NCBI RefSeq assembly: GCF_000709345.1
Contig: NZ_KL448323.1
Location: 1,582,912-1,646,911 of the forward strand
DNA length: 64,000 nt
Direction: 5' to 3'
From: Polaromonas glacialis
Lineage (GTDB): Bacteria > Pseudomonadota > Gammaproteobacteria > Burkholderiales > Burkholderiaceae_C
The position numbers were made by a program, and so were the translations under genes. Shown here one piece after another: positions 9,293 to 18,538 of the stretch; position 1 is the first letter of the stretch, and every line of letters starts with the position of its first letter. The notes under the pieces were generated by a model, which worked only from the letters and a program-made list of their open reading frames with translations, did not search any database and was not told the origin of the DNA.

Positions 9293-10213
9293 CTACAAGG
9301 GTGCCAGGATATCCTCGTGCTGATCAATTTGTGTGCGTGCCTTGCCCAGCAAGAACTCGATGCAGGTGCGCACGGCCCGTGTCTGGTGCCGGTTGGGCAT
9401 GTACAGCAGGTACATGCGCGTGCCAAAAATGCTCAGGCGGTAGTCGTCCAGGGTGGTCAGCACCTCGCCGGACTCAATTGCATCCATCACCACATAGTCG
9501 GGCACCAGGCCCAGGCCCAGGCCTGCCAGGATGCCCTGGCGCAGGAACGGAAAGTGCTCGGAAATCAGCGTCGGTTCCAGTGTGACCTCGTGGCGTTCGT
9601 CGCCCCGGTAAGCACGCAGGCAAAGCTGCTGGCCCACTACGCCCGAGGTGATCAGTGGCGTGGTACGCAGCTGCTCCAGACCGGTGGGCAGGCCATGCTG
9701 CTGCGCGAATGCGCGTGAGGCGCAGGCCAGGTAACGCACGCTGCCCAGTTCACGCGCGATCAGGGCCAGCGGCGGCTCGGGCATCACCCGGATGGAAATG
9801 TCCACCTCGTCGCGCAGGTTGTCGGCCCGGTTTTCAAACAACACGTCCAGCACGATGCCGGGGTACTGGCGCTTGAACTCGATCAGCCAGTCGGACATCA
9901 CCATCTGCCCATAGCCGCTGGGCACGCTCAGGCCCACGCGCCCCTGCAGGCCCTGGCCCAGCGTGGTGATGGTTTCGCGGGCGGCCTGCATTTCATTCTG
10001 GATGATGCGGCCGTGCGCATACAGGCGCAGGCCGACCTCGGTGGGCTCGACGCGGCGCGTGGTGCGGCGCACCAACTGCACGCCCACAGACTTTTCGAGC
10101 TGCCTGAGGTGGTAGCTGACGTTGGCGCGCGTCATCTTGAGCTTGCGAGCGGCTTGACTCAGGTTGCCGGCGTCGATGATGTCGACCAACAGTGTTAGCG
10201 AAGCAAGATCCAT
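9293..10213 (-). CDS. LysR-family transcriptional regulator
   Basis: A 306-residue LysR regulator. The N-terminal winged helix-turn-helix (about 1-60) is clear in DIIDAGNLSQAARKLKMTRA and VSYHLRQLEKSVGVQL; the C-terminal part is a periplasmic-binding-like effector domain (about 90-295). The DNA-binding end resembles the CrgA/AaeR-like branch (RRTTRRVEPTEVG). The gene is divergent from the acyl-CoA degradation operon with 116 bases between start codons, the usual LysR arrangement for controlling the neighbouring operon and itself. The inducer is unknown; an acyl-CoA or dicarboxylate intermediate would be logical but is inference. Confidence 0.9.
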   Translation of the reverse strand: MDLASLTLLVDIIDAGNLSQAARKLKMTRANVSYHLRQLEKSVGVQLVRRTTRRVEPTEVGLRLYAHGRIIQNEMQAARETITTLGQGLQGRVGLSVPSGYGQMVMSDWLIEFKRQYPGIVLDVLFENRADNLRDEVDISIRVMPEPPLALIARELGSVRYLACASRAFAQQHGLPTGLEQLRTTPLITSGVVGQQLCLRAYRGDERHEVTLEPTLISEHFPFLRQGILAGLGLGLVPDYVVMDAIESGEVLTTLDDYRLSIFGTRMYLLYMPNRHQTRAVRTCIEFLLGKARTQIDQHEDILAPL

Positions 10214-10329
10214 GTCATTTGTAAAAAAATATTAGACAGTCTGTCAATTGTTTATGTCATTGTCAAGATAGTTTTGCACAGTGACAATCGTTGAATAAAT
10301 TTTCATCCAACGAAACTGGAGACACGCGC
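10214..10329. promoter_or_regulatory. divergent promoter and operator region, LysR gene / pim-like operon
   Basis: The 116 bases are A/T-rich compared with their surroundings. They contain the palindrome GACAGTCTGTC (10235-10245) and an inverted repeat ATTGTCA (10259-10265) / TGACAAT (10282-10288). TGTCA or TGACA is shared by these elements, which suggests a regulator binding site. TGGAGAC just upstream of the ATG at 10330 is the ribosome binding site. Confidence 0.55.
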
Positions 10330-12450
10330 ATGAACTCTGAAGCTGCCACTTCCGTCGTCACCACCGCACGCCGCGGCGGCGTGCTGCTGGTGACCATCGA
10401 CCACCCTCCTGTCAACGCGCTCAGCGTGGACGTGCGCCGTGGCCTGCTGGCGGCATCGCAAGAAGCGGACGCCGATGCCAGCGTGGCTGCAGTGCTGATC
10501 GTGGGCGCGGGCCGGGCTTTCATCGCCGGGGCCGACATCCGTGAATTCGGCAAACCGCCCATGGCGCCTGCGCTGCCCGAGGTGTGCAACCGCATCGAAG
10601 CCTGCCGCAAGCCCGTGGTGGTGGCGATCCACGGCCCGGCGCTGGGCGGCGGCCTCGAAGTGGCCCTGTCGTCCCACTACCGCCTGGCCATGCCCGATGC
10701 CCGACTGGGCCTGCCCGAAGTGCTGCTGGGCCTGCTGCCCGGCGCCGGCGGCACCCAGCGCGCACCGCGCCTGATGGGTGTGAAGCCTGCGCTGGAGATG
10801 ATGCTCAGCGGCCGCCATCTGGGCGCCAGCGAAGCCCTGGCCCTGGGGCTGGTCGACCGGCTGGGAGAAGGCAGCGACGTGCTGGCTGCGGGCCTGGACT
10901 ATGCCAATGAGCTGGTCGCCAGCGGCGCCCCCGTGCGCCCCACCCGTGCGGCGCACGCGGCCCTGGCCGACAAGGCCGCCAGCCAGGCGGAGCTGGATGC
11001 GCTGAAGGCCGACACGGCCAAAAAGACGCCCGGCCTGTTCTCGCCGCTCAAGATCATTGAAGCTGTGCAGGGCGCGCTGGACCTGCCTTTTGACGCGGCC
11101 CTGTCGCTGGAGCGCCAGCTGTTCATGCAGTGCCTGGACAGCCCGCAGCGTGCCGGCCTGATCCACGCCTTCTTTGCCGAACGCGAGGTGGCCAAGTCGC
11201 CCGAAACGCGCAACGCCAAACCGCGCGCCATCGCCAGCGTGGGCGTGATCGGCGGCGGCACCATGGGCGCCGGCATTGCCGTGGCCGTGCTCAATGCAGG
11301 GCTGCCCGTGACCATGGTCGAGCGCGACGACGCCTCCATCGCCCGCGGCCGTGCCAACGTCGAGAAGGTGTATGACGGCCTCGTGGCCAAGGGCCGCATG
11401 ACGCCCGACGCCAGGGCCGCCGTGATGGCCCGCTTCAGCGGCAGCACCTCGTATGACGCGCTGGCCCGGGCCGACCTGGTGATTGAGGCCGTGTTTGAGG
11501 AAATGGGCGTCAAGAAGGCCGTGTTCACCGAACTGGACCGGGTGTGCAAGCTAGGTGCCGTGCTGGCCACCAACACCTCCTACCTGAACATCGATGAAAT
11601 TGCGGCCAGCGTGTCGCGCCCGCAAGACGTGGTGGGCCTGCACTTCTTTTCGCCGGCCAACATCATGAAGCTGCTGGAGATCGTGGTGCCGGCCCGGGTC
11701 AGCGCCGACGTGGTGGCCACCGCGTTTGACCTGGCCAAAAAGCTCAAGAAAGTGCCGGTGCGCGCCGGCGTCTGCGACGGCTTCATCGGCAACCGCATGC
11801 TGGCCGTGTACCGCGCCACCGCCGACCACCTGCTCGAAGACGGCGCCTCGCCCTACCAGATCGACGCCGCCGCGCGCGAATTTGGCTACCCCATGGGTCC
11901 GTTCCAGGTGGCCGACCTGGCTGGAGGCGACATCGGCTGGGCCACGCGCAAGCGCAAGTCCGCCACGCGCGACCCCAAGGCGCGCTACGTGCAGATTGCC
12001 GACCGCCTCTGCGAGCGCGGCTGGTTCGGCCAGAAGACCGGCCGGGGCTATTACCTGTACCCCGAGGGCGCGCGAACCGGCACGCCGGACGACGAGGTGC
12101 TGGCCATCATTGACGCCGAGCGCCAACGCGCCGGCACCACGCCGCGCACCTTCAGCAACGAGGACATCATGCGCCGCTACCTGGCCGCCATGATCAACGA
12201 AGGCGCCAAGGTTGTGGCCGAGGGCATCGCCCTGCGTCCGCTGGATGTGGACGTGACGCTGGTGCATGGCTACGGTTTCCCGCGCTTTCGCGGTGGCCCC
12301 ATGAAGTACGCCGACATGGTCGGCCTGCCCACCATCCTGGCCGACATCCAGGAGTTCGCCCGGGAAGACCCGCTGTTCTGGCAACCCGCCGCGCTGCTGC
12401 TCCAGCTGATTGAAGAAGGCCGGAACTTCGACAGCCTGAACCAGCCATAA
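10330..12450 (+). CDS. pimF: bifunctional enoyl-CoA hydratase / 3-hydroxyacyl-CoA dehydrogenase (PimF/FadJ-like)
   Basis: A 706-residue two-step beta-oxidation enzyme. The N-terminal crotonase domain (about 10-200) has oxyanion-hole motifs [11 protein letters not shown] and [14 protein letters not shown] Rossmann domain starts near residue 300 with [14 protein letters not shown], and two 3-hydroxyacyl-CoA dehydrogenase C-terminal domains follow ([24 protein letters not shown]). It hydrates enoyl-CoA and oxidises the product with NAD+. Start at 10330 follows a good ribosome site; the frame also opens at 10291 without one. It heads a run of genes ordered hydratase/dehydrogenase, thiolase and two acyl-CoA dehydrogenases, like pimF, B, C, D of Rhodopseudomonas palustris. 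The symbol rests on that resemblance. Confidence 0.85.
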   Translation: MNSEAATSVVTTARRGGVLLVTIDHPPVNALSVDVRRGLLAASQEADADASVAAVLIVGAGRAFIAGADIREFGKPPMAPALPEVCNRIEACRKPVVVAIHGPALGGGLEVALSSHYRLAMPDARLGLPEVLLGLLPGAGGTQRAPRLMGVKPALEMMLSGRHLGASEALALGLVDRLGEGSDVLAAGLDYANELVASGAPVRPTRAAHAALADKAASQAELDALKADTAKKTPGLFSPLKIIEAVQGALDLPFDAALSLERQLFMQCLDSPQRAGLIHAFFAEREVAKSPETRNAKPRAIASVGVIGGGTMGAGIAVAVLNAGLPVTMVERDDASIARGRANVEKVYDGLVAKGRMTPDARAAVMARFSGSTSYDALARADLVIEAVFEEMGVKKAVFTELDRVCKLGAVLATNTSYLNIDEIAASVSRPQDVVGLHFFSPANIMKLLEIVVPARVSADVVATAFDLAKKLKKVPVRAGVCDGFIGNRMLAVYRATADHLLEDGASPYQIDAAAREFGYPMGPFQVADLAGGDIGWATRKRKSATRDPKARYVQIADRLCERGWFGQKTGRGYYLYPEGARTGTPDDEVLAIIDAERQRAGTTPRTFSNEDIMRRYLAAMINEGAKVVAEGIALRPLDVDVTLVHGYGFPRFRGGPMKYADMVGLPTILADIQEFAREDPLFWQPAALLLQLIEEGRNFDSLNQP

Positions 12451-12496
12451 CCCATCCCTCATCAAGCCGCCATCGTCATCATCAGGAGACCCCATC

Positions 12497-13684
12497 ATGC
12501 GTGAAGCCGTCATCGTATCCACCGCCCGTACCCCCCTGACCAAGTCCCATCGGGGCGAGTTCAATATCGTCAGTGGCGCCACCCTGGCCTCGTTCGCCGT
12601 CAAGTCCGCCGTCGAGCGCGCCGGCATAGACCCCGGCCTGATCGAGGACGCCATCCTCGGCTGCGGCTACCCCGAAGGGCGCTCCGGGCGCAACATCGCG
12701 CGCGCCAGCGTGATCCGCGCCGGCCTGCCCCTGAGCATCGCGGGTGCCACGGTCAGCCGCTTTTGTGCCTCGGGCCTGCAGGCGGTGGCCATGGCCGCCA
12801 GCCGCATCATCGTGGACGGTGCCCCGGCCATGATTGCCGGCGGCGTGGAAAGCATCTCGGGCATCCGACGCAGTGAAAGCGGCGGCGTCGACAGCGGCAT
12901 CGACCCCTGGATCAACGAACACAAACCCGAGTTGTACATGGCGATGATCGAGACCGCCGACATCGTGGCCAGTCGCTACGGCATCAGCCGCGAGGCGCAG
13001 GACCGCTTCTCGGTCGAGAGCCAGCGCAAAACCGCCGAAGCGCAGGCGGCCGGCCGCTACAAGGACGAGATCATCGCCGTGACCACCACCATGGCGGTCA
13101 CGGACAAGGACACCCAGGAAGTCACGCACCGGGAAGTGACGGTTGACCACGACACCTGCAACCGCGCCGGCACCAGCTACGAGTCCCTGGCCAAGCTGGC
13201 GCCCGTGCGCGGCGCCGGCCAGTTCATCACCGCCGGCAACGCCTCGCAACTGTCCGACGGCGCCTCGGCCTGCGTGCTGATGGAAGCCGGGGAAGCAGCG
13301 CGCCTGGGCCTGCAACCCCTGGGGGCCTTTCGCGGCATGGCCGTGGCCGGCTGCGAGCCTGATGAAATGGGCATCGGCCCCGTCTTCGCCGTGCCCAGGC
13401 TGCTGGCCCGCCATGGCTTGCGGGTTGACGACATCGATCTGTGGGAGCTCAATGAAGCCTTTGCATCGCAGGCGATCTACTGCCAGCAAACGCTGGGCAT
13501 TCCCGACGAGCGCCTGAACGTCAATGGCGGCGCCGTGTCGATAGGCCACCCGTTTGGCACGACCGGCGCGCGCCTGGTCGGCCATGTGCTGCTGGAAGGC
13601 CGTCGCCGCAAGGCCAGGTACGCGGTCGTGACCATGTGCATTGCGGGCGGCATGGGTGCCGCCGGCCTGTTTGAAATTTTCTGA
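12497..13684 (+). CDS. pimB: acetyl-CoA acyltransferase (thiolase)
   Basis: A 395-residue thiolase that cleaves 3-ketoacyl-CoA with CoA to give acetyl-CoA and a shortened acyl-CoA. The acyl-enzyme cysteine is Cys90 ([11 protein letters not shown]). The active-site His is His351 in [11 protein letters not shown] and the second cysteine is Cys381 in [15 protein letters not shown] lies shortly before the ATG, and 46 bases separate it from the preceding gene. In context it should complete each round of chain shortening. Confidence 0.92.
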   Translation: MREAVIVSTARTPLTKSHRGEFNIVSGATLASFAVKSAVERAGIDPGLIEDAILGCGYPEGRSGRNIARASVIRAGLPLSIAGATVSRFCASGLQAVAMAASRIIVDGAPAMIAGGVESISGIRRSESGGVDSGIDPWINEHKPELYMAMIETADIVASRYGISREAQDRFSVESQRKTAEAQAAGRYKDEIIAVTTTMAVTDKDTQEVTHREVTVDHDTCNRAGTSYESLAKLAPVRGAGQFITAGNASQLSDGASACVLMEAGEAARLGLQPLGAFRGMAVAGCEPDEMGIGPVFAVPRLLARHGLRVDDIDLWELNEAFASQAIYCQQTLGIPDERLNVNGGAVSIGHPFGTTGARLVGHVLLEGRRRKARYAVVTMCIAGGMGAAGLFEIF

Positions 13685-13703
13685 AAAAGACTGAGAGATC
13701 ACC

Positions 13704-14900
13704 ATGGACCTGAGTTTTACCCCCGAAGAACAGGCGTTCCGCGCCGAAGTGCAGCGTTTCCTGACCGACAAGGTGCCAGCCCGGCTGACCGCCAGGGTGC
13801 AGGGCGGCAAGCACCTGGGCAAGGCCGATCTGCAAGCCTGGCATGCGCTGCTCAACGACCAGGGCTGGCTGGCCAGCCACTGGCCCGAGCAGTACGGCGG
13901 ACCGGGCTGGAACACGGTGCAGAAGTTCATCTTTGACCACGAATGCGCGCTGGCCTATGCCCCCCGCACCATTCCCTTCGGGGTCAACATGCTGGGCCCG
14001 GTGCTGATCAAGTACGGCAACGAAGCCCAGAAGCAGCACTGGCTGCCGCGCATCCTCAGCGGTGCCGACTGGTGGTGCCAGGGCTATTCCGAGCCGGGAG
14101 CCGGCTCGGACCTGGCGTCGGTCAAGACCAGCGCGGTGCGCAGCGGCGACCACTACATCGTCAACGGCCAAAAGACCTGGACCACGCTGGGTCAGCACGC
14201 CAACATGATCTTTTGCCTGGTGCGCACGGACCGCGACGTCAAGGCGCAGGAAGGCATCAGCTTTCTGCTCATCGACATGACCACGCCCGGCGTGGACGTG
14301 CGCCCCATCATCACGCTCGACGGCGAGCACGAGGTCAACGAGGTCTTCTTCACCGACGTGAAGGTGCCGGCCGACAACCTGGTGGGCCAGGAGAACAAGG
14401 GCTGGACCTGTGCCAAGTACCTGCTGACCTACGAGCGCACCAACATCGCGGGCGTGGGCTTTTCCGATGCCGCGCTGGCACGCCTGAAGGTGATCGCTGC
14501 CCGGACGCTGAAGAACGGCCAGCCCCTGGCGCGCGACCCGTTGTTCGCGGCGCGCCTGGCCCGGGTCGAGATCGACCTGGAAAACATGAAGACCACGAAC
14601 ATGCGCGTGATCACGGCCGTGGCGGGGGGCGGCGCGCCGGGCGCCGAAAGCTCGATGCTCAAGATCCGCGGCACCGAGATCCGGCAGGAACTGACCGCCC
14701 TGACCCGCCGCGCCATGGGCCCCTACGCCCTGCCCTTCATCGAGGAAGCGCTGCAGGAGGACGAATACGAGGCCGGCGTGGGCCCGCAGGAGGCCGCCTC
14801 GGCCTCGGCCCAGTACTTCAACAACCGCAAGCTGTCGATCTTCGGCGGCTCCAACGAAATCCAGAAAAACATCATCTCCAAGATGATCCTGGGCCTGTAA
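13704..14900 (+). CDS. pimC: acyl-CoA dehydrogenase, large subunit (PimC-like)
   Basis: A 398-residue FAD-dependent acyl-CoA dehydrogenase. Visible features are the N-terminal helical domain (PEEQAFRAEVQRFL), the flavin-binding stretch WCQGYSEPGAGSDLASVKT, the beta-domain GQKTWTTLGQHANM, and the C-terminal IFGGSNEIQKNIISKMILGL. The N-terminus MDLSFTPEEQAFR and the pairing with a smaller dehydrogenase gene resemble the two-subunit pimeloyl-CoA dehydrogenase PimCD. It would introduce the 2,3 double bond. Nineteen bases separate it from the thiolase gene, so the two are probably co-transcribed. Confidence 0.85.
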   Translation: MDLSFTPEEQAFRAEVQRFLTDKVPARLTARVQGGKHLGKADLQAWHALLNDQGWLASHWPEQYGGPGWNTVQKFIFDHECALAYAPRTIPFGVNMLGPVLIKYGNEAQKQHWLPRILSGADWWCQGYSEPGAGSDLASVKTSAVRSGDHYIVNGQKTWTTLGQHANMIFCLVRTDRDVKAQEGISFLLIDMTTPGVDVRPIITLDGEHEVNEVFFTDVKVPADNLVGQENKGWTCAKYLLTYERTNIAGVGFSDAALARLKVIAARTLKNGQPLARDPLFAARLARVEIDLENMKTTNMRVITAVAGGGAPGAESSMLKIRGTEIRQELTALTRRAMGPYALPFIEEALQEDEYEAGVGPQEAASASAQYFNNRKLSIFGGSNEIQKNIISKMILGL

Positions 14901-14925
14901 GCATCGACTGGCAAGGACCACAACC

Positions 14926-16056
14926 ATGAACTTCACCCTCACCGAAGACCGCCGGATGCTGGCGGACTCGCTCGACCGCTACGTGGCCGAGCAATACAGC
15001 CTTGAAACCCGTCACAAGATCAGCCAGTCAGCCCAGGGCTACAGCCCCGTGCAATGGGCCAAATTCGCCGAGCTGGGCGTGATCGGCGCGCTGTTCACCG
15101 AAACGCAAGGCGGCTTTGGCGGCGATGGCTTTGACATCGCCGTGGTGTTCGAGTCCCTGGGCCGCGGCCTGGTGGTCGAACCCTTCCTGGCCAGCGCCGT
15201 GCTGGCGGGCAGCGCCCTGGCCCACGCCGGCAACGACGCCCAGCAAGCGTTGCTGGCCGGCCTGATCGACGGCAGCCACATTGCCACGCTGGCCCATGAA
15301 GAAGCCGACTCGCACTATGAACTCAAGCGCGTCAGCACCCGCGCCGTCCGGGACGGCGACCACTTTGTGATCAACGGCGCCAAGGCGGTGGTGGCCCTGG
15401 GCGATCAGGCGCAGACCGTGGTCGTGTCCGCCCGCACCAGCGGCGCTTTAGACAGCGAGGACGGAATTTCGCTGTTCGTGGTGCCAAGCGGCACGGCCGG
15501 GGTCAGCCTGCGCGCCTACCCCAACATCGACGGCACCCGCGCCGCCGAAATCACCTTCACGCAGGTGCGCGTGCCCGCCTCGGCCCTGCTGGGCGCCGAA
15601 GGCCAGGGCCTGGCCACCCTGGAGCATGCCGTGGGCCGAGGCATCCTGGCGCTGTGCGCCGAGTCGCTGGGCGCGATGGAAGTGGCCAAGAAGCAGACCA
15701 TCGAATACCTGCAGACACGCAAGCAGTTCGGCAAGCCCATCGGCAGCTTTCAGGCCCTGCAGCACCGCATGGCCGATGTGCTGCTGGAGATCGAGCAGGC
15801 CCGCTCGGCCGTGATCAATGCCGCCGCCGCCCTGCAGGCCGACCGCAGCACACGCGAACGCGCCCTGTCGGCCGCCAAATACAGCATCGGACACATCGGC
15901 ACGCTGGTGGCAGAAGAATGCATCCAGCTGCACGGCGGCATCGGCATGACCTGGGAACTGCCCATGCCCCACTACGCCAAGCGCCTGGTCATGATCGACC
16001 ACCAGCTCGGCGACGAAGACCACCATCTGGCGCGTTTCATCGCGCTGGGCCAGTGA
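14926..16056 (+). CDS. pimD: acyl-CoA dehydrogenase, small subunit (PimD-like)
   Basis: A 376-residue acyl-CoA dehydrogenase with the C-terminal GIGMTWELPMPHYAKRL typical of the family. It begins MNFTLTEDRRMLADSLDRYV, like PimD-type small subunits. Paired flavoprotein genes usually make a heteromeric enzyme; the pairing here with the 398-residue gene 25 bases upstream supports this. The catalytic base position was not assigned with confidence from the sequence alone. Confidence 0.82.
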   Translation: MNFTLTEDRRMLADSLDRYVAEQYSLETRHKISQSAQGYSPVQWAKFAELGVIGALFTETQGGFGGDGFDIAVVFESLGRGLVVEPFLASAVLAGSALAHAGNDAQQALLAGLIDGSHIATLAHEEADSHYELKRVSTRAVRDGDHFVINGAKAVVALGDQAQTVVVSARTSGALDSEDGISLFVVPSGTAGVSLRAYPNIDGTRAAEITFTQVRVPASALLGAEGQGLATLEHAVGRGILALCAESLGAMEVAKKQTIEYLQTRKQFGKPIGSFQALQHRMADVLLEIEQARSAVINAAAALQADRSTRERALSAAKYSIGHIGTLVAEECIQLHGGIGMTWELPMPHYAKRLVMIDHQLGDEDHHLARFIALGQ

Positions 16057-16110
16057 AGGCGCCCTGCCGGCAGGCCGGGCGGTTCAAAGTATCTTGAAAT
16101 GGAAGCCATC

Positions 16111-17319
16111 ATGTCAGACATCAATTCCTCGCTGCCGCTGGCAGGCATCCGCGTCCTGGACCTTTCCCGTGTGCTGGCCGGCCCGATGTGCGGCATGGTG
16201 CTGGGCGACTTTGGCGCCGAGGTCATCAAGGTCGAACACCCGAGCCGGGGCGACGACACGCGCGACTGGGGCTTGCGCGTAGGCAACACCGAAACCGCCT
16301 ACTTCAACAGCATGAACCGCAACAAGCGCTCCATCACGCTGGACCTGCAAAAGCCAGAGGCGGTGCAGATCGTGCTGGACCTGGCGCGCCAGTGCGACGT
16401 GGTGATCCAGAACTTCAAGTTCGGCGGCGCCGAGAAGATGGGCCTGGGCTACGAGCAGATCAAGGCGGTGCGGCCCGACATTGTTTACTGCTCGATCACC
16501 GGCTATGACCGCAGCGGGCCCGAGGCCGCGCGCCCCGGCTACGACCTGGTGGTGCAGGGCGAGGCCGGGCTGATGGCGATCAACGGCGAGGCCGACCAGC
16601 CGCCGCTGAAGTTCGGCGTGGCGGCGGTGGACATGTTCACCGGCATGTATTCGGCCCAGGCCATCCTGGCGGCCTTGTTCCAGCGCCAAAAGACCGGGCT
16701 CGGCCGCCATGTCGAGATGGCGCTGTTCGACTGCGGCCTCATGATCACGGCCTACTACGGGCTGGAAGCCATGCTGATGCAGAAAGACCCGCCGCGCTAC
16801 GGCAATGCGCATCCGTCCATCGTGCCCTACGGCGTGTTCAATGCCGAAGACGGCCCGCTGGTCATCACCGTGGGCAACAACGCCCAGTTTGAGCGCTTTT
16901 GCCGCGAGGTGATTGACCGCCCCGACCTGGCCGATGACGAGCGCTTCAAGACCAACCTGGACCGCGGCGTCCACCGCGAGGCGCTGATGTCGGAGATCCT
17001 GCACGAGCTGGGCGGCCGCTCGCGCCAGCTGCTGCTGCAACGCCTCAAGTCGGCCGGCATTCCCTGCGGCGAAGTGCTGGGCCTGTACGAAGCCCTGACC
17101 TCGGAGCGCGCCGTGCGCGGCGGGCTGGTGACCGAGCAACCGCACCCGGTGGCCGGCAGCACGCATGTGATGGCGCCGCCCTACCGGCTCGATGGCGAGC
17201 GTCTGCCGGTGCGCCGCGCACCGCCCGAACTGGGCGAAGGCACCCGCGACGTGCTCTCAAGCCTGCTGGGCCTGGGTGACGAGCGCCTAGCCGAACTCAA
17301 GGCGCGTGGCGTGCTCTAA
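16111..17319 (+). CDS. CaiB/BaiF family (class III) CoA transferase
   Basis: A 402-residue class III CoA transferase that moves CoA between carboxylic acids. Family motifs are IRVLDLSRVLAGPMCGMVLG near the N-terminus, EVIKVEHP, and GYDLVVQGEAGLM, whose Asp is the expected catalytic residue. The ATG at 16111 follows GGAAG by about 6 bases; an in-frame ATG at 16099 lacks a ribosome site. It lies 54 bases after the dehydrogenase gene. A natural role would be activating the free acid using an acyl-CoA of the pathway, next to an alternative ATP-driven ligase (18539-20089). Confidence 0.87.
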   Translation: MSDINSSLPLAGIRVLDLSRVLAGPMCGMVLGDFGAEVIKVEHPSRGDDTRDWGLRVGNTETAYFNSMNRNKRSITLDLQKPEAVQIVLDLARQCDVVIQNFKFGGAEKMGLGYEQIKAVRPDIVYCSITGYDRSGPEAARPGYDLVVQGEAGLMAINGEADQPPLKFGVAAVDMFTGMYSAQAILAALFQRQKTGLGRHVEMALFDCGLMITAYYGLEAMLMQKDPPRYGNAHPSIVPYGVFNAEDGPLVITVGNNAQFERFCREVIDRPDLADDERFKTNLDRGVHREALMSEILHELGGRSRQLLLQRLKSAGIPCGEVLGLYEALTSERAVRGGLVTEQPHPVAGSTHVMAPPYRLDGERLPVRRAPPELGEGTRDVLSSLLGLGDERLAELKARGVL

Positions 17320-17363
17320 AACTGCCAGCGCATTCCATTTTTTAAATCCATTGAGGAGAACCC

Positions 17364-18362
17364 ATGTTCAAGCCTGTTTCTTTCAAGCTGTCCGGACCGA
17401 CCCGCCGCGTCGTGTTGGCCCTGGCCCTGCCCATGCTGGCCGGCAGCGCCTTCGCCCAGGCCTGGCCCGGCAAGACCATCAAGCTGATCGTGCCCTTCCC
17501 GGCCGGCGGCCCGACCGACACCGCCTCGCGCATCGTCGGCCAGAAGCTGGCCTTGCGCCTCAAGCAGACTGTCATCGTCGAAAACAAGGCCGGCGCATCG
17601 GGCGCGATTGCGGCGGCGCAGGTGGCCAAGGCACCGGCTGACGGCTACACCCTCATGATGCTGGCCACGCCGACCCTGCTGGCGCCGCACCTGTACAAGA
17701 CCACGGGCTACGACAGCGTGAAGGACTTCACCTCGATCGCCACGGTGTATGACCTGCCCATCGTGGTGGTGGTCAACCCGTCCTTGATGCCCACCGTGAC
17801 CGACCTGCAAAAGCTCGTGACGCATGCCAAGGCGCAGCCTGGCCGCCTCAACTACACCAGCTCGGGCGTCGGCAGCTTCGGCCACCTGAGCATGGAGCTG
17901 CTCAAGCAGATGGGCCAGTTCGACATGCAGCATGTGCCGTACCGGGGCGGCGTGCCGGCCATCACCGACACCCTGGGCGGCCAGGTGCCCATGATGTACG
18001 CCGACCTGGTGGCCGCCTTGCCGCACATCCAGTCGGGCAGCCTGCGCGCCATTGCCGTCGGTTCGCCCCAGCGCGTCGGCGTAATCCCCGATGTCAAGAC
18101 CATTGCCGAGCAGGGCTTCAAGGGCTTTGACGCCGTGTCCTGGGGCGGCCTGATGGCCCCTGCCGGCACGCCCAGGGATGTGGTCGAGCGCATCAGCACC
18201 GAGGTCAAGGCCATCCTGGCCGAAAAAGACACGCAAGACAAGCTGCTCAACGCCGGCGCCATTGCCAACTACCAGACCCCCAGCCAGATGGCCGCCCGCG
18301 TGCAGCAGGACTACGCCAAGTGGGGCAAGGTGATCCGCGACAAGGGCATCACCAGCCAATAA
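17364..18362 (+). CDS. Bug/TctC-family periplasmic solute receptor 1
   Basis: A 332-residue tripartite tricarboxylate transporter receptor. A signal peptide is evident (RRVVLALALPMLAGSAFAQA, cleavage after AFA near residue 31). The mature protein starts PGKTIKLIVPFPAGGPTDT, the family hallmark, and contains GGVPAITDTLGGQVPMMYADL. Bug proteins bind carboxylates and pass them to TctAB-type membrane partners or act as sensors. No TctA or TctB gene is in the window. The ribosome site GAGGAG is strong. Substrate unknown; a dicarboxylate fits the context. Confidence 0.9.
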   Translation: MFKPVSFKLSGPTRRVVLALALPMLAGSAFAQAWPGKTIKLIVPFPAGGPTDTASRIVGQKLALRLKQTVIVENKAGASGAIAAAQVAKAPADGYTLMMLATPTLLAPHLYKTTGYDSVKDFTSIATVYDLPIVVVVNPSLMPTVTDLQKLVTHAKAQPGRLNYTSSGVGSFGHLSMELLKQMGQFDMQHVPYRGGVPAITDTLGGQVPMMYADLVAALPHIQSGSLRAIAVGSPQRVGVIPDVKTIAEQGFKGFDAVSWGGLMAPAGTPRDVVERISTEVKAILAEKDTQDKLLNAGAIANYQTPSQMAARVQQDYAKWGKVIRDKGITSQ

Positions 18363-18470
18363 GCCACCGCGCCCCTGGCTGGCAGGCAGAGGCAGCCTGG
18401 CAAGCCGGCTGCGTCGGCTTCAGTAAAAAAGTGATTAAAAAGGCATCTTCCGCTTGTGCTGTATACATAA

Positions 18471-18492
18471 GCAGCTATCATTTTTGATAAAT
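18471..18492. repeat. dispersed palindromic repeat, copy 3
   Basis: GCAGCTATCATTTTTGATAA carries the repeat core between the receptor gene and the acyl-CoA ligase gene. Confidence 0.6.
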
Positions 18493-18538
18493 TGAAAAAC
18501 CACTGCATTGACCCTATCGCCACGGCCTGGACGCGCAC